From Carya illinoinensis (lineage: Eukaryota; Streptophyta; Magnoliopsida; Fagales; Juglandaceae), in assembly GCF_018687715.1 (NCBI RefSeq), contig NC_056762.1:31608864-31672863 (forward strand): DNA of 64,000 bases, written 5' to 3'. Each line of letters starts with the position of its first letter. Position 1 is the first letter of the stretch. The notes beneath the pieces are model-generated. The model did not search any database. It had not been told where the DNA came from and saw nothing but the letters and a program-made list of their open reading frames with translations. Made by a program: the position numbers and the translations under genes. Shown here in pieces: positions 22,690 through 33,929 of the stretch.

Positions 22690-24174
22690 TTAAGAGATAT
22701 TCATAGCATGCATCATACCTATTTCTCTTCTGATCATACATAATCTATCTTCTGGTAAAGGTTTTGTGAAAATATCTGCTAACTGATCGTGTGTGTTTGT
22801 GAACTCTAATATTATATCGCCTTTTTGCACATGATCTCGAAGAAAATGATACTTTATTTCAATATGCTTAGTTCTAGAATGTTGTATTGGGTTCTTTGAA
22901 AGATTTATAGCACTTGTATTATCACATTTGATTGGAATGTGATTATACTTGAGTTTAAAATCTTCAAGTTGTTGCTTCATGTAGAGAACTTGAGCACAAC
23001 AACTACCCGCAGCAACATATTCTGCCTCAGCAGTAGATAGTGCAACAAAATTTTGTTTTTTACTAAACCAGGAAACTAATGCATGACCTAAGAAATGGCA
23101 TGCTCCACTAGTGCTTTTTCGATCTATTTTACAGCCAGCATAATCTGTATCTGTGTAGCTGATTAGATCGAAAGATGTGTGCTTAGAGTACCATAACCCT
23201 AGGTTAATTCTACCACTAAGATATCTAAGAATGCGTTTAACTGCAATTAAATGTGATTCTTTTGGAGATGATTGAAAGCGTGCACATAAGCACACACTAA
23301 ACATAATATCTGGTCTACTGGCTGTTAAATATAATAAGCTACCAATCATACCTCGATATATCTTCGAGTCAACTGGCTTACCGGATTTATCTTTATCAAG
23401 CTTAGTTGATGGGCTCATTGGTGTTCCAATTTCCTTAGCATTTTCCATCCCAAACTTCTTCAGTAATTCCTTAATATATTTTGATTGATTGATGAATGTC
23501 CCACTTTTTGTTTGCTTAATTTGCAATCCGAGAAAAAATGTAAGTTCTCCCATCATGCTCATCTCAAATTCTTCCTGCATAGTCTTAGCAAAAACTTGAC
23601 ACATATTTTCATTAGTAGCACCGAATATTATATCATCAACATAAATCTGAATCAAAAGAATATCATCATTTTCATATTTAATGAAAAGAGTTGTGTCGAT
23701 TTTTCCTCTTGAAAAACCTTTTTCAATCAAGAAACCACTAAGTCTTTCGTACCAAGCTCTAGGAGCTTGTTTAAGTCCATATAGTGCTTTTGTGAGTTTG
23801 AAAACACGATTTGGGGAAATATGATTTTCAAAACCTGGAGGTTGCTCAACATATACCTCTTCATTTATAAAACCATTTAAGAAAACACTTTTAACATCCA
23901 TTTGAAAAAGTTTGAAATCTTTATAACAAGCATATGCAAGTAGCATTCGAATAGCTTCTAATCTTGCGACAGGTGCATATGTCTCATCATAATCGATTCC
24001 TTCTTCTTGATTAAAACCTTGGGCTACAAGTCGAGCCTTATTTCTAGTAATGATTCCGGACTCATCTTTCTTGTTTCTAAAAACCCATTTTGTTCCAATA
24101 ATAGTATGATTTTTGGGTCTAGGAACAAGTGTCCAAACATCATTTCTTTCAAATTGATTCAACTCTTCTTGCAT
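22690..24174 (-). CDS. Copia RT-RNase H (Sirevirus-like pol, C-terminal part)
   Basis: 494 codons, open. RT opens with VWTLVPRPKNHTIIGTKWVF and carries KARLVAQGF, the first catalytic block FQMDVKSVFLNG, and the polymerase centre YVDDIIFG. RNase H follows, with YTDTDYAGCKIDRKSTSG, SWFSKKQ.FVALSTAEAEY and the end HIEIKYHFLRDHV..GDI. Copia elements place integrase before RT, which fits the neighbour at 24177-25778. The two aspartates of YVDD are intact, so the enzyme could be active if translated. Confidence 0.92.
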   Translation of the reverse strand: MQEELNQFERNDVWTLVPRPKNHTIIGTKWVFRNKKDESGIITRNKARLVAQGFNQEEGIDYDETYAPVARLEAIRMLLAYACYKDFKLFQMDVKSVFLNGFINEEVYVEQPPGFENHISPNRVFKLTKALYGLKQAPRAWYERLSGFLIEKGFSRGKIDTTLFIKYENDDILLIQIYVDDIIFGATNENMCQVFAKTMQEEFEMSMMGELTFFLGLQIKQTKSGTFINQSKYIKELLKKFGMENAKEIGTPMSPSTKLDKDKSGKPVDSKIYRGMIGSLLYLTASRPDIMFSVCLCARFQSSPKESHLIAVKRILRYLSGRINLGLWYSKHTSFDLISYTDTDYAGCKIDRKSTSGACHFLGHALVSWFSKKQNFVALSTAEAEYVAAGSCCAQVLYMKQQLEDFKLKYNHIPIKCDNTSAINLSKNPIQHSRTKHIEIKYHFLRDHVQKGDIILEFTNTHDQLADIFTKPLPEDRLCMIRREIGMMHAMNIS

Positions 24175-24176
24175 AG

Positions 24177-25778
24177 CTAGAATCCAAGATTCATCAAGAA
24201 GTGCGTCATTAATATTTTTGGGTTCAATTTGAGATAGAAAAGCAGTATGATTGCAAAATTTCTAAGAGATGATCGAGTACTTACACCTTGTGAAGGTTCT
24301 CCCAAAATTTGTTCCACTGGATGATCTTTCACAAATTTCCACTGTTTGGTTGCATCTTGTATTAAATTTTGATGATCTTTCCTGATGGCACCATGTTGAA
24401 CTTCCTCTATTGTTTTCTCTTTGTTGAGATTGAGACTTTCTGTGTTATTTATACCTCCTGTTTCTTCATCAATAGATTTCTTGGAGAGTGGAGAATTAGA
24501 TTCATCAAATACTACATGCATAGATTCTTGTACAGTCAAAGTCTTTTTATTGAATACTCTATAAGCTTTACTATTAGTAGAATACCCGAGAAAGATACCT
24601 TCATCGGATTTTGCATCAAACTTGCCTAAATTATCCTTGTCATTCAAAATAAAACATTTGCATCCAAATACATGAAAGTAACCAATGTTGGGCTTTTTCT
24701 CATTCCAAAGCTCATAGGGGGTTTTATCTAACTTAGACCTTAGCGTAACTCTATTTATAACATAACATGCAGTACTTACCGCTTCGGCCCAAAAATAACT
24801 AGGCAAGTTGTTCTCATTGAGCATTGTTCTTGTCATCTCTTGAAGAGATCTATTTTTCCTCTCTACTACCCCATTTTGTTGAGGAGTTCGAGGAGTAGAA
24901 AAATTATGCACAAAACCATTTTCATCACAAAATGTTTCAATATTTTTATTAACAAACTCTTTTCCCCTATCACTTCGGATACTTGAAATAATATAGCCCT
25001 TTTCATTTTGAATTCTCTTGCATAACTTGGTAAAGGCATTATGTGCCTCATCTTTATGAGCAAGAAAGATGACCTAAGTATATCTAGAGAAATCATCAAC
25101 AATAACAAACGCATAATATTTTCCTCCTAGACTTGCAACTCTATTTGGTCCAAAAGGATCCATGTGTATCAGTTGCAATGGTCTAGTAGTGGAAATATGT
25201 TTCTTAGTTTTAAAAGAAGTTTTTGTTTGTTTACCAAATTGACATGCATCACAAATTTTGTCTTTAAGAAAATATGTTTTTGGTAAACCTCTCACAAGAT
25301 CATTTTTTGAAAGTTTGGAAATAAGTTCCATGTTGGCATGACCTAATCTTCTATGCCATAACCAACTAGTTTCATTTTGAGCTGACAGACAAATAACATC
25401 TTGTGAGGTAATTTCTTCAAAATCAATTGTATAAACATTATTGTTTCTAAAAGCAATAAAATAAATATTACAATCATGATCATTCAAAATAATGCATTTA
25501 TCCATTTTAAAAGTAACTGTAAATCCTTTATCACATAATTGACTTATGCTCAAAAGATTATGTTTTAAACCTTCAACAAGTAGAATATCTTCAATTATGA
25601 GAGAAAATTTATTACCAATTTTACCTATTCCCACGATCTTCCCTTTCGAGTTGTCTCCAAATGTCACGTGTCCTTCTTCTTTAGATCTAGGATCAAAGAA
25701 TTTAGTCTTGTCTCCCGTCATGTGTCTTGAACATCCACTATCTAAAAACCACTTATTTTTGCTTGTGGATGACTTCAT
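24177..25778 (-). pseudogene. Copia protease end and integrase, frameshifted
   Basis: Read from the right: the protease active site LDSGCSRHMTGD at about 25740; the GAG-pre-integrase zinc module WHRRLGHANMELISKLS with CDACQFGKQTK; the integrase core start YAFVIVDDFSRYT; then, after two frameshifts near 25090 and 24900, TPRTPQQNGVVERKNRSLQE and the C-terminal KFDAKSDEGIFLGYS. All catalytic neighbourhoods of a Copia integrase are recognisable but the frame is broken at least twice. Downstream, at 24240, a further shift separates it from the RT frame. Confidence 0.88.
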
Positions 25779-25836
25779 GCATACCTATAAAAACAATTAA
25801 AATGATTTTTCTTGGTACCCAAGTTCTTTGGGTCCT

Positions 25837-27470
25837 TTATTTATTAGTATTAGAAGAAACAAGATTTTTAGGTACCCATATGACCCTAATAGTCATTGTA
25901 TGATTTCTTCTAATAGGACAAGTATGATAATTATGACCATTTCTATTACAAAAATTACAAATAGCATGTGACATATATGAAAAACTTGAATGATTATAAT
26001 AATATCGTTTTTTGACAAAATTATTTTTATGAAAAGAATTTTGAATATTAGTCTTTGAGGTAGAATGATTATCAAAGAAATTTTTATAAGGTTTGTATTT
26101 TTGTTTTGGCATATATCCCAAACCTGCCTTGTCAAAAACACATATTTGACTACCAAGAAGTTTTTCAAAATTTCTTTTTCCATTCGTAAAGTTTTCAACA
26201 ATATTTTCTAAATCAGTTTTCTTCTTATTCAATTCAAGATTTTCATCTTTCAAAATGATACTTTATTTTCTTAAAATTTCAATTTCATTTGTTAAAGAAG
26301 AATTTTTCTTTTTCAAAGCAGTATACTTGATACCCAAATTTTCAAATTCCTCATAAATCTCTTCTAAAACATTTTGCAATTCTTCATATGAAGGATTTTC
26401 AATATTATTAAGATTTGTTACCTCAATGTCATCTTTAGCCATAAGACAAAGATTTGCTGATTCTTCATTGCTTGCTTCACTATCTGAGTTACTTGAATCA
26501 TCATCCCATGTAGCTTTCATTGCTTTCTTGCCCTTGTTTCGATCTTTCTTTAGCAGAGGACAATCTGACTTGATATGACCAGGTTTATTGCATTTATAAC
26601 AAATTAAAGTGTCGTTTTTACCTGAATCTTTCTTGGAAAACTTTTTGAAAGATTTCCTCGGAGGAGTTCTATTTTTCTTCAAGAACCTCTAAATTTTTCT
26701 TGTTATCATCGCAACTTCTTCATCTTTATTGTCATTTTCCTCATCTTCATCACTTTCACTTTCATGAGGAACAGCTTTAAGTGCTAAGCTCTTCTTTGGC
26801 TTTCCTTCTTCTTCTCCTCTTTTTAATGTGTACTCATGGGTGATAAGTGACCCGATGAGTTCATTGATTTCGAGCTTCTTGAGGTCTCTAGCTTCAAGAA
26901 TCGCTGTAACTTTTGATTCCCAACGTTTTGGTAAAGAGTTGAGAATTTTTCTTACTGTCTCCACCTTGGAATAAACTTTGCCAAGAGCTGTCAAGCTGTT
27001 TATGATGTTAGTAAAACGAGTGTACATATTAGAAATAGATTCATCATCATTCATCTTAAACATTTCATATTCATGAGTAAGAATATAAATTTTGATTCCT
27101 TTACTTGCGAAGTTCCTTCATAAGTTACTTCCAAGTTATCCCAAATTTCCTTTGCCGTAGCGCAATTCATTATTCTATTAAACTCATTTCCATTAAGAGC
27201 ATTATATAATAAATTCATAGCAGTTAAATTTAACGTATAAAGTCTATCGTCTTCACGATCAAACTCTTCTTCTTCCTTTTTGACTTTTACTCCATCAACC
27301 ACTTTTGTTGGAATATAAGGTCCATTTACAATACATTTTCAGATTTCTCTACCTTGAACTTGAAGAAATATTCTCATTCTAACTTTCCAGAATGAGTAAT
27401 TATCTCCACAAAAGAGTGGAGGCCGACTGCTAGATTGACCTTCACCAAATGAAGCTGCAATGTTAGCCAT
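25837..27470 (-). pseudogene. Copia gag with CCHC knuckle, disrupted
   Basis: The start is MANIAASFGEGQSSSRPPLF at 27470. A UGA stands where tryptophan is expected, near 27344. The UBN2-type gag core follows (LYNALNGNEFNRIMNC, EIWDNLEVTYEGT; next frame MFKMNDDESISNMYTRFTNI). A CCHC zinc knuckle CYKCNKPGHIKSDCP lies at about 26590, then a long lysine-rich coiled-coil region and a second Cys/His cluster at about 25940. At least three breaks (27344, about 27060 and about 26690) inactivate it. Confidence 0.87.
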
Positions 27471-27511
27471 AAGATCTTAACTCAAAAGATAGTTAATCTT
27501 ATAATAGACCT

Positions 27512-27529
27512 CTTAGCTCTGATACTAAT
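27512..27529 (-). other. Primer-binding site of the Sirevirus-like element
   Basis: Directly inside the 5' LTR the - strand reads ATTAGTATCAGAGCTAAGAG. The TATCAGAGC word matches the 3' end complement of initiator methionine tRNA used by most plant Copia elements. Confidence 0.75.
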
Positions 27530-28808
27530 TGTTGCCCAGATGACTAACACAAGAGGGGGGGTGAATTGAGTTGTATAAAAAAAAAATAACAATTATAAAT
27601 CAAATATATAATATAAAATATAAACAAAATATGAAATAACAATAAATATAAAGAGTAAGGGTAAGAGAGAAGCAAACTCAGTATGTTAACGAGGTTCGGC
27701 CCCACTGCCTACGTCCTCGCCTCAAGCTACCCCTTGAGGATTCTCAAATTCACTATTCAACCTCCTTCAGGGGGAGATGGAAACCTATTACACCTTTGAA
27801 TAATACCGCTACAAAGGATCCGTGTAGAACACCCTCTACACTTGCAATCACCTTACACGTGGTAATTCAACTATTCCCCATGTAGAATATTTTCTACACA
27901 CACAAGGGTTATACACACCCTTTTTCTGATACAAGAGCTGATAGTGGGTAGGTTATCAGAAAACACTCCTCAATGAGTGAAATAAGAACAATACAACACA
28001 AACTATATCTCTCAAAATGAACAAGGATTAAGGCTCAATGCTTAGAGAAGAGAGAATGAAAGCTTTGAATGAATGTTGTATGCTCTTAGTGTTGTGAATG
28101 TGAAGCTCTCAAATGATCTATTTATAGGCATATGAGACTTCATATTCAAATTTAAAAAGATTCACATGTCAAAGACAACATCATTCACTTTTTCAAAGAA
28201 TTCAAATAAAAGGTTCTTCTTTTTCAATTGTCAAAGACAACATCATTCACTTTTTCAAAAAAATCAAACCTAATCTTTTACTTTTGACATATGACAAAAT
28301 GAGCACACTTTCATTTTCAAAAAATTCAAACCTAATCTTTTACTTTTTGTATAAGTTTAAAAAAGCATTAATCACTTTTGAAAATATTCAAATAAAACAT
28401 GCACATGTGAAAGATGACAATCAATCATCTTTAATATTTTCAAAGTTCAACCCTTTAATCAAGGCATGCACATGCAAAAGATGACAATCAATTATCTTTC
28501 AAAATTTTCAAATTTAATTTTCAAAAATATTCATGCACATGTGGAAAATTTATTTTAATGCTTTATGATAAAATATTAATTTTGAGCATTAATTCTAATT
28601 TCGAATTTTGAAGAGATTTACAACATTACTCTATAATTTTAATGTGAACTTGTTCCCTTCTTGCTCATGCTTGTTTTCTTGATGTGCTTGACTCCATTGT
28701 GTAGACAACTTGAGCTTGAGACTTCTTTATTCTTTGAATTCATTTGTTATCATCAAAATCCATGTGTAGATTTATAATCATATGAAACTTGAAACCTTGA
28801 GTTCAACA
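27530..28808 (-). repeat. 5' LTR of the Sirevirus-like element
   Basis: 1279 bp, near-identical to 19689-21030 apart from point changes and one missing 62-63-bp repeat unit. In element orientation it starts TGTTGAACTC and ends CTGGGCAACA. Confidence 0.92.
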
Positions 28809-29369
28809 AATACTATAACTAATAACTGTACTAGTAGTAAAACTAATATACTATATGTTAGTGATAAATTAGTAATACTATATTACATAATATTCTATGT
28901 AGTTATAGTGATTTAATACTAATATATTAAGTTAACTATATTAATACTAGTATAAATTTATACATATACTATAATTTATATTATAACTCTTATAATATGT
29001 TAATATATTAATATATACTAGTATTATATATTATAGTTAGACATTAAAGAATATAATACTTATGTAATGTTGTGATATATTAATAATGAATTATATACAA
29101 TTTATTTATATAAATAATAAAATAATTTTTTTTTCATTTGGTCTAGTCCAGGATGAAAAATCCCTAGATCGGGACCTGACTGAATGAATTCAATCTTATA
29201 AAAATTGGATCGGACTGGATTGGTCTGGTCAAAAAATTGCCGATCTGGTTGGTTTCTCTGGTCCGAACCGACCAAATCTCACCCCTACTTCTCCTGCACT
29301 AGCGTGTGTAAGTGATTTGTAAACATATTTCTTTTTGATAATCCGATACTACCTTCTTTGTATTTTTAG

Positions 29370-29578
29370 GTAGTTTAGATAGTGAGATGAGATGAGATAG
29401 TTTAGATGAAAGTTGAAAAAGTTTTTAAAATTTTAATAATATCATTAGAGTATTATTTTTTAATATTATTATTGTTTTAGAATTTAAAAAATTTGAATTG
29501 TTTATTATATTTTGTGTAAAAATTTAAGAAAACTATAATAATAAGATGAGATAGATTGAGAATATTTTTTAATCTAAA
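29370..29578. mobile_element. AT-rich MITE, GAGATGAG family
   Basis: Left end AGGTAGTTTAGATAGTGAGA; right end in reverse complement AGGTCGTTTAGATTAAAAAA. The interior has the words TTGAAAAAGTTTTTAAAATT and TTTAAGAAAACTATAATAAT shared with 16025-16235. The terminal inverted repeat supports a DNA transposon; the target duplication is unclear. Confidence 0.6.
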
Positions 29579-29579
29579 C

Positions 29580-30060
29580 GACCTCTTTATCTTCATTTGT
29601 ATGTGTACTTGTTGATTTTTAACTAAAGTGATCGCATCCATTTTATCTTCATTTGGATGTGTATACCTTAGGCATTCTGCATGCATTTTAACTAAAATTT
29701 TTGAAAAGAAATGCAGAGCAGTAGTTGGCCAAGATTTGCAATGTTTTTGTGGGTGCAAAAACAAAGCAGATGTGGGTGCAGCAACTGGCCGAGAAGGGTC
29801 TGATGCTCATGGGTGAGAAATGCGACTGAAGCTTGTGGGTGAGGATGATTTGAAAACACATGAGATTGTGTCTTCAAAGAGGATAAATTGGACATTTTAT
29901 AAGGTGCGCCCTTTCATGCTTTAAATGTTGTGCATCCTAACATTTTTCGTATTACATATATGGTCAAATATATACGCTTCCATCACCATTGAATTAAAGT
30001 TGTATGAAGAACTGAACTGGAGAGGGCTCAATATCTCGATAGGCCAATGAGGGTTGGGTT
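29580..30060. other. No gene recognised
   Basis: A stretch of about 0.5 kb between a MITE and the Gypsy element. A sentence-like duplication is visible: TTTATCTTCATTTG.ATGTGTA occurs at about 29586 and again at 29641. No coding signal. Confidence 0.4.
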
Positions 30061-30282
30061 ACCAGATCCAGGCACCAATCAGGCTTATGGCCCACAACCC
30101 TCTAAGAGCTTGGCCCATATCACAGGAGCCCAATTTGCTCTGGATACCGACGAGATTACTACTTAAGAACTTGTTGGATGAGGGCGGTTATTATTTGAAT
30201 ATCAGATGAATCCCTCATCCCAAGATTTGAATTTTGAATAGCGGATAAGCCTGTTATCACATGATAATGGATTCATCATGGG

Positions 30283-30294
30283 CTCTATATATAT
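30283..30294 (+). promoter_or_regulatory. TATA box in the presumed Gypsy LTR
   Basis: GCTCTATATATATGGAAAACC lies about 85 bp before the gag reading begins. It probably marks the transcription start in the leftover 5' LTR; the LTR borders are not resolved. Confidence 0.4.
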
Positions 30295-30369
30295 GGAAAA
30301 CCTAGGTATGTAAAGGCATCAGACTCATTGGTATTCAAAAATGTTTTCCCACGTTGATCATTGACTCAC

Positions 30370-31003
30370 ATGCACACTACAACTCGATCACAAGTAACTA
30401 GAGACCAATAGGTATTGTCAAGGAACAGGGAGGGAAGGCTTGAAGAGATGGATGAGGTAGTGAGAAAGCACACTGCCGAACTGGAGACATTACGAAAGGA
30501 GAATGAAGTCTTTAGGGAGAAAAACGGCCCATTAGGAGAGAACACGTCGCCTTGCCAAGGGGAAAGAGTGGAGATGGAGGCACACATTGATGGGGTAGGG
30601 AACCCCCCCCCCCCCCCCCCCCCAAGAGAATGAAGAAACAAAGAAAATGCACCATGATTTGTGGAGCTTGATGGACAAGTATGAGGAAATGACCAAGAAT
30701 ATAGGGATGTCTTCCTCGGTTGTTCAATTATTTTCTAGCACCAATCTGCTATTTTGCACGGAGATAATGGCGATGCCATTGCCGCTGAAGTTCAAAATTC
30801 CCTCTATAGACTTATATGACGGCTCTAAAAACTTTGTGAAGCATTTAGAAACATTCAAAGCTCACATGATGCTCCATGGGTTTCTCGGGGATATTGCATA
30901 TAGGGTTTTTCCTCTGACCTTGAGGGGGACGGTGCGAGGATGGTTAGAGACATTGCAATCGAGATCCATAGACAGTTTTGATGATTTGGGTTGACAATTT
31001 TTG
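30370..31003 (+). pseudogene. Gypsy gag
   Basis: The N-terminal part is coiled coil (MDEVVRKHTAELETLRKENE). A run of about 20 C at 30602 shifts the frame. The retrotransposon gag domain then reads LPLKFKIPSIDLYDGSK, HLETFKAHMMLHGF and FPLTLRGTVRGWLETL. Sequence from 31010 to 31620 continues with gag-like words including a Cys/His fragment YCTYHKTNGHKTEDC (after a frame change). Many stops are present. Confidence 0.8.
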
Positions 31004-31879
31004 GCCTAGTTCATGGAGAGCAGAAGACGCAGAAGACCAACTGCATACTTGTTAACGGTCAAACAGAGAGAAGAAGAAAGCCTAAAATAATATCTTCTGC
31101 GTTTTAATAAAGAAAGGAATACAACTTATGACCAAGATGAAAAGATTACTCTCTCAGCACTACTCGGGGGCATATGATTGAGGAGTCCCTTTATGGCTGA
31201 ATTGGCGAGGAAGACCCCCTTCCACACTATGAGAATTAATGGATAGAGAGAATGATTTTGTCAATGCGGAAGATACGTTGATTTCCCTAATTGCTCAATT
31301 GGAGGGAAAAGAGGAATGCAGGTCGAAGGGAAGTCAGATGAGAGAGCGGGTTGGAGGACCAAAGGCAAGAAGGGATCAACATCAACCGAGGTGTGACGGG
31401 AATGTAAGAAGACACAACGACAGTTATGTACACTATTCCAATGTGCACAACTGAGGCAAGGCGAAAGAAACAAGGTAGGATGACGATAAGAGGCAACAAA
31501 CTGAGAATTATTGTACCTACCACAAGACGAATGGGCATAAAACTGAAGATTGCCACAATTTAAAATGAAAGATCGAAGACATGGGAGATAGTGGTGAGTT
31601 GGAGCAACTGGTTGCCTAGAATGCCCCCCCCCCCCCAATGGCGTGCAAGCGACTGAAAACATAAGCACAAAACTTGACAAAGTGAGAGACCAATATGAAA
31701 GGGCTCCCCAAAAAGAGGAAGGAGATCATAAGAGCCTTGAGACTTATGACCGAGGATGGACGTAGACCGAAGAGACCCCCTGGGGAAGATATACACAAAT
31801 GCTGGGGGGATATGCTAGAGGTGCCCTGACCTCTTTGGAGAGGAAGACACGTGCAAGGTGGGTAAGATATGATAAAATT

Positions 31880-32560
31880 ATATAATGTGGAGAGACCTAT
31901 CAAGCAACCCCGAATGCAAGTCTCCTCCATAATATCATTCGGCGATGAGGATTGCCGAGTAGTTGTCTACCTTCACGACGATGCGCTAGTAGTAACAATG
32001 TTGGTGGCAAATTACACCATGAGTAGGATATTGATTGAAACGGAAGTTTGACAAATATCCTATTTTGGGATGCATTTAGCAGGATGGGAATAAGCAAGGA
32101 TCATCTATGACCTGTACCAACCACGTTAAAAGGGTTCACCGGGGAAGCACTCCAACCCATGGGGTCCATCGTGTTGCCAGTATCCGTGGGCACGGACCCA
32201 CACATCGCCACTACTATGACAGAGTTCTTGGTGGTAAGAACTCGGTTAGCATACAATGCGAGTATTGGTCGGCCTACATTAAATGCTATGAAGCCTATCA
32301 CAGCAACCCATCATCTAAAAATGAAGTTTCCCACAAAGACAGGAGTTGGGGAGGTGCGTGGCGAGTAGATACTTGCTTGAGAATGCTACTTACAAGAGCT
32401 TAGACAAGGAGAAAGAGAAGTAAGAGTAGTGGAGTCAGAAGAAATGGTGGACCTGACCCCTTCACCACCACCAGAAGTGTTGATGTCTGAGGCAGAAACA
32501 AGAGATGAGGATACATTGAGACTGGGAGAAGTAGATGAACCTTTGGAGCTTGTCATCTTC
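31880..32560 (+). pseudogene. Gypsy protease region
   Basis: SFGDEDCRVVVYLHDDALVV followed by TMLVANYTMSRILIETE is the conserved segment around the aspartic protease of Tat-like Gypsy elements (PHDDALVV... type). The active-site DTG/DSG loop itself is not readable. The frame runs to FDLA at 32569, where hAT-like element 4 interrupts it. Confidence 0.7.
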
Positions 32561-32569
32561 GATTTGGCT

Positions 32570-33888
32570 TAGCGGTGAAAGTTTAAACAAGAAAATCGGA
32601 GAATCAGCCTGAATCAGACCAGACCAGTTGGCTTGGTTTTGAATCGGTCCGGTCCAAAATCGGTTCCTACATTTTAAAAACTGATTAAATCCGGTTTGGA
32701 ATCGGTTCTTGGCATTTTGGGATAGGACCGGACCGGTTTATAAAATATATATATTAAAAAATTTAATTTTTAATATTACATAAAATATTTTATATATGTA
32801 TATATAAATTTTATATATAATATATATAATTATATATAAAAATTTTATATATACTATATATAATTATATATGAAATAATTTCTAACATAAAATTTTAATT
32901 TTAAATATATATAAAATTTTTCAGAACTGCTACAGGCAATCAGAGTTGGGGATCTTTGGGGCAATCGACATAAAAAGTGCATTATGGTGAAGCCTCTAGT
33001 AATTCTTTTTGCTATCTCTGCGTGTAGTCAATTTGTGACTATGGGTATCATTCATTAGTTCATATCATATGAGACATTCTTTCTATTAGGATTTTCCTTC
33101 CACAAATATGTCAGCAACTTGACTATAAATGCCATGTTTATGGAGGGTCAACGATTACAGCATGTTCAATCACTTTGGCTTTGGGGAATTTTTTATTTTA
33201 CATTGAAGTAAAATCATTGATTGATAGGCAGCTTGGGTACATTCCAAATGACTCACATGTATGGTCCCAAAAAATGAAATTGATCAGGTATAATCAACCT
33301 TGGTCTATGAAGATAAGTATATCATACCTTACTAACTTTTGTAGAAAAATTGGAGCTGTTAGTAATCTCTGCTACTTATTATTCCTTATGCAATCTATCA
33401 GGAAAGCAGGTCTGCAAAGTTTTCCTATTGAAGTTGATATTTTTACCTGAATTGCAAAGCTTTCTGCAAATGCAAAAACAAATATGCGATGCACGGTTGC
33501 TCTATTCTGTGGGTAGATGAAGGGAAGGGAGTTCTGTGGGTAGAAGAAGGGAAGGGAGGATTCCTCTGTTCTATGGGTAGACGAAGGGAAGGGAGAGAGA
33601 AATGATATGCAGTCGTTTGGTATGTGAAACACACCGTTTCATTTGACTAACGTGGACATCTGGTATGCGGTGGTTCCCTAGTCGGGTTGCAAGTAGTCTT
33701 TTTCATAATTTTTATATATAATATATATAATTACATTGACACTTGATTAAAACCAGATTGGAATAGGTAAAACTGGGAGTACTGGTTTAAGAGGGTAACC
33801 GGTCTGAGATCGGTTATTGAAAATGCAAAACTGGTGTTTATCGGTTCGGTCCCAAAATTTGTATAAAACCAGACCAGTTACAATCCTA
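32570..33888. mobile_element. hAT-like element 4 in Gypsy pol, exact 8-bp TSD
   Basis: It starts TAGCGGTGAAAG and ends TTACAATCCTA. ATTTGGCT flanks both sides (32562-32569 and 33889-33896). Subterminal CGGTCCGGTCC / GGACCGGACCGG words link it to elements 1-3. Ignoring the element and one duplication joins FDLA to HLESYVKIG in one frame, so it landed in an open Gypsy pol. It carries a further insertion (32926-33698). Confidence 0.87.
32926..33698. mobile_element. Mutator-like element nested in hAT-like element 4
   Basis: It starts ACTGCTACAGGCAATC; the other end in reverse complement reads GACTACTTGCAACCC. TTTTTCAGA (32917-32925) and TTTTTCATA (33699-33707) are a 9-bp duplication with one mismatch, the size made by Mutator-like transposons. 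Inside lies about 700 bp of moderate-GC sequence unlike its AT-rich host, with three repeats of GGGTAGA.GAAGGGAAGGGAG near 33510-33600. It may be a captured genomic fragment; I do not recognise it. Confidence 0.5.
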
Positions 33889-33929
33889 ATTTGGCTCACC
33901 TAGAGAGTTATGTAAAGATAGGCACCAAA

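Larger units (their letters stand above)
19689..28808 (-). mobile_element. Complete Sirevirus-like Ty1/Copia retrotransposon
   Basis: A 9120-bp element with two LTRs (19689-21030 and 27530-28808), both TG...CA, flanked by AATAC (19684-19688 and 28809-28813). On the - strand the order is LTR, primer-binding site, gag, protease, integrase, RT-RNase H, two antisense ORFs, polypurine tract, LTR. The RT resembles the SIRE/Maximus lineage (Sireviruses). The LTRs differ at roughly two dozen positions by eye, plus one 62-63-bp repeat unit, so the insertion is fairly young. Gag and the integrase region are broken by stops and frameshifts, while the RT-RNase H frame is open. Movement would need proteins supplied by other copies. 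Confidence 0.93.
19486..29287. mobile_element. hAT-like element 2, split by a Sirevirus
   Basis: The left end TAGAGGTGAGAG (19486) and right end CTCACCCCTA (29287) are both flanked by CTTCTCCT (19478-19485 and 29288-29295), an exact 8-bp duplication. The right subterminal region (29140-29287) has degenerate GGTCTGG/GGACCG words; the core on both sides of the LTR element is the same AT-rich type as element 1. Without the 9.1-kb Copia insertion the element would be about 680 bp. The duplication proves that these ends, 9.8 kb apart, were once one small transposon. Confidence 0.85.

Noticed and set aside
29586..29700. Possible tandem array or CRISPR-like spacing
   Set aside because: Only two copies of a short phrase; no regular spacers, and the DNA is plant nuclear.
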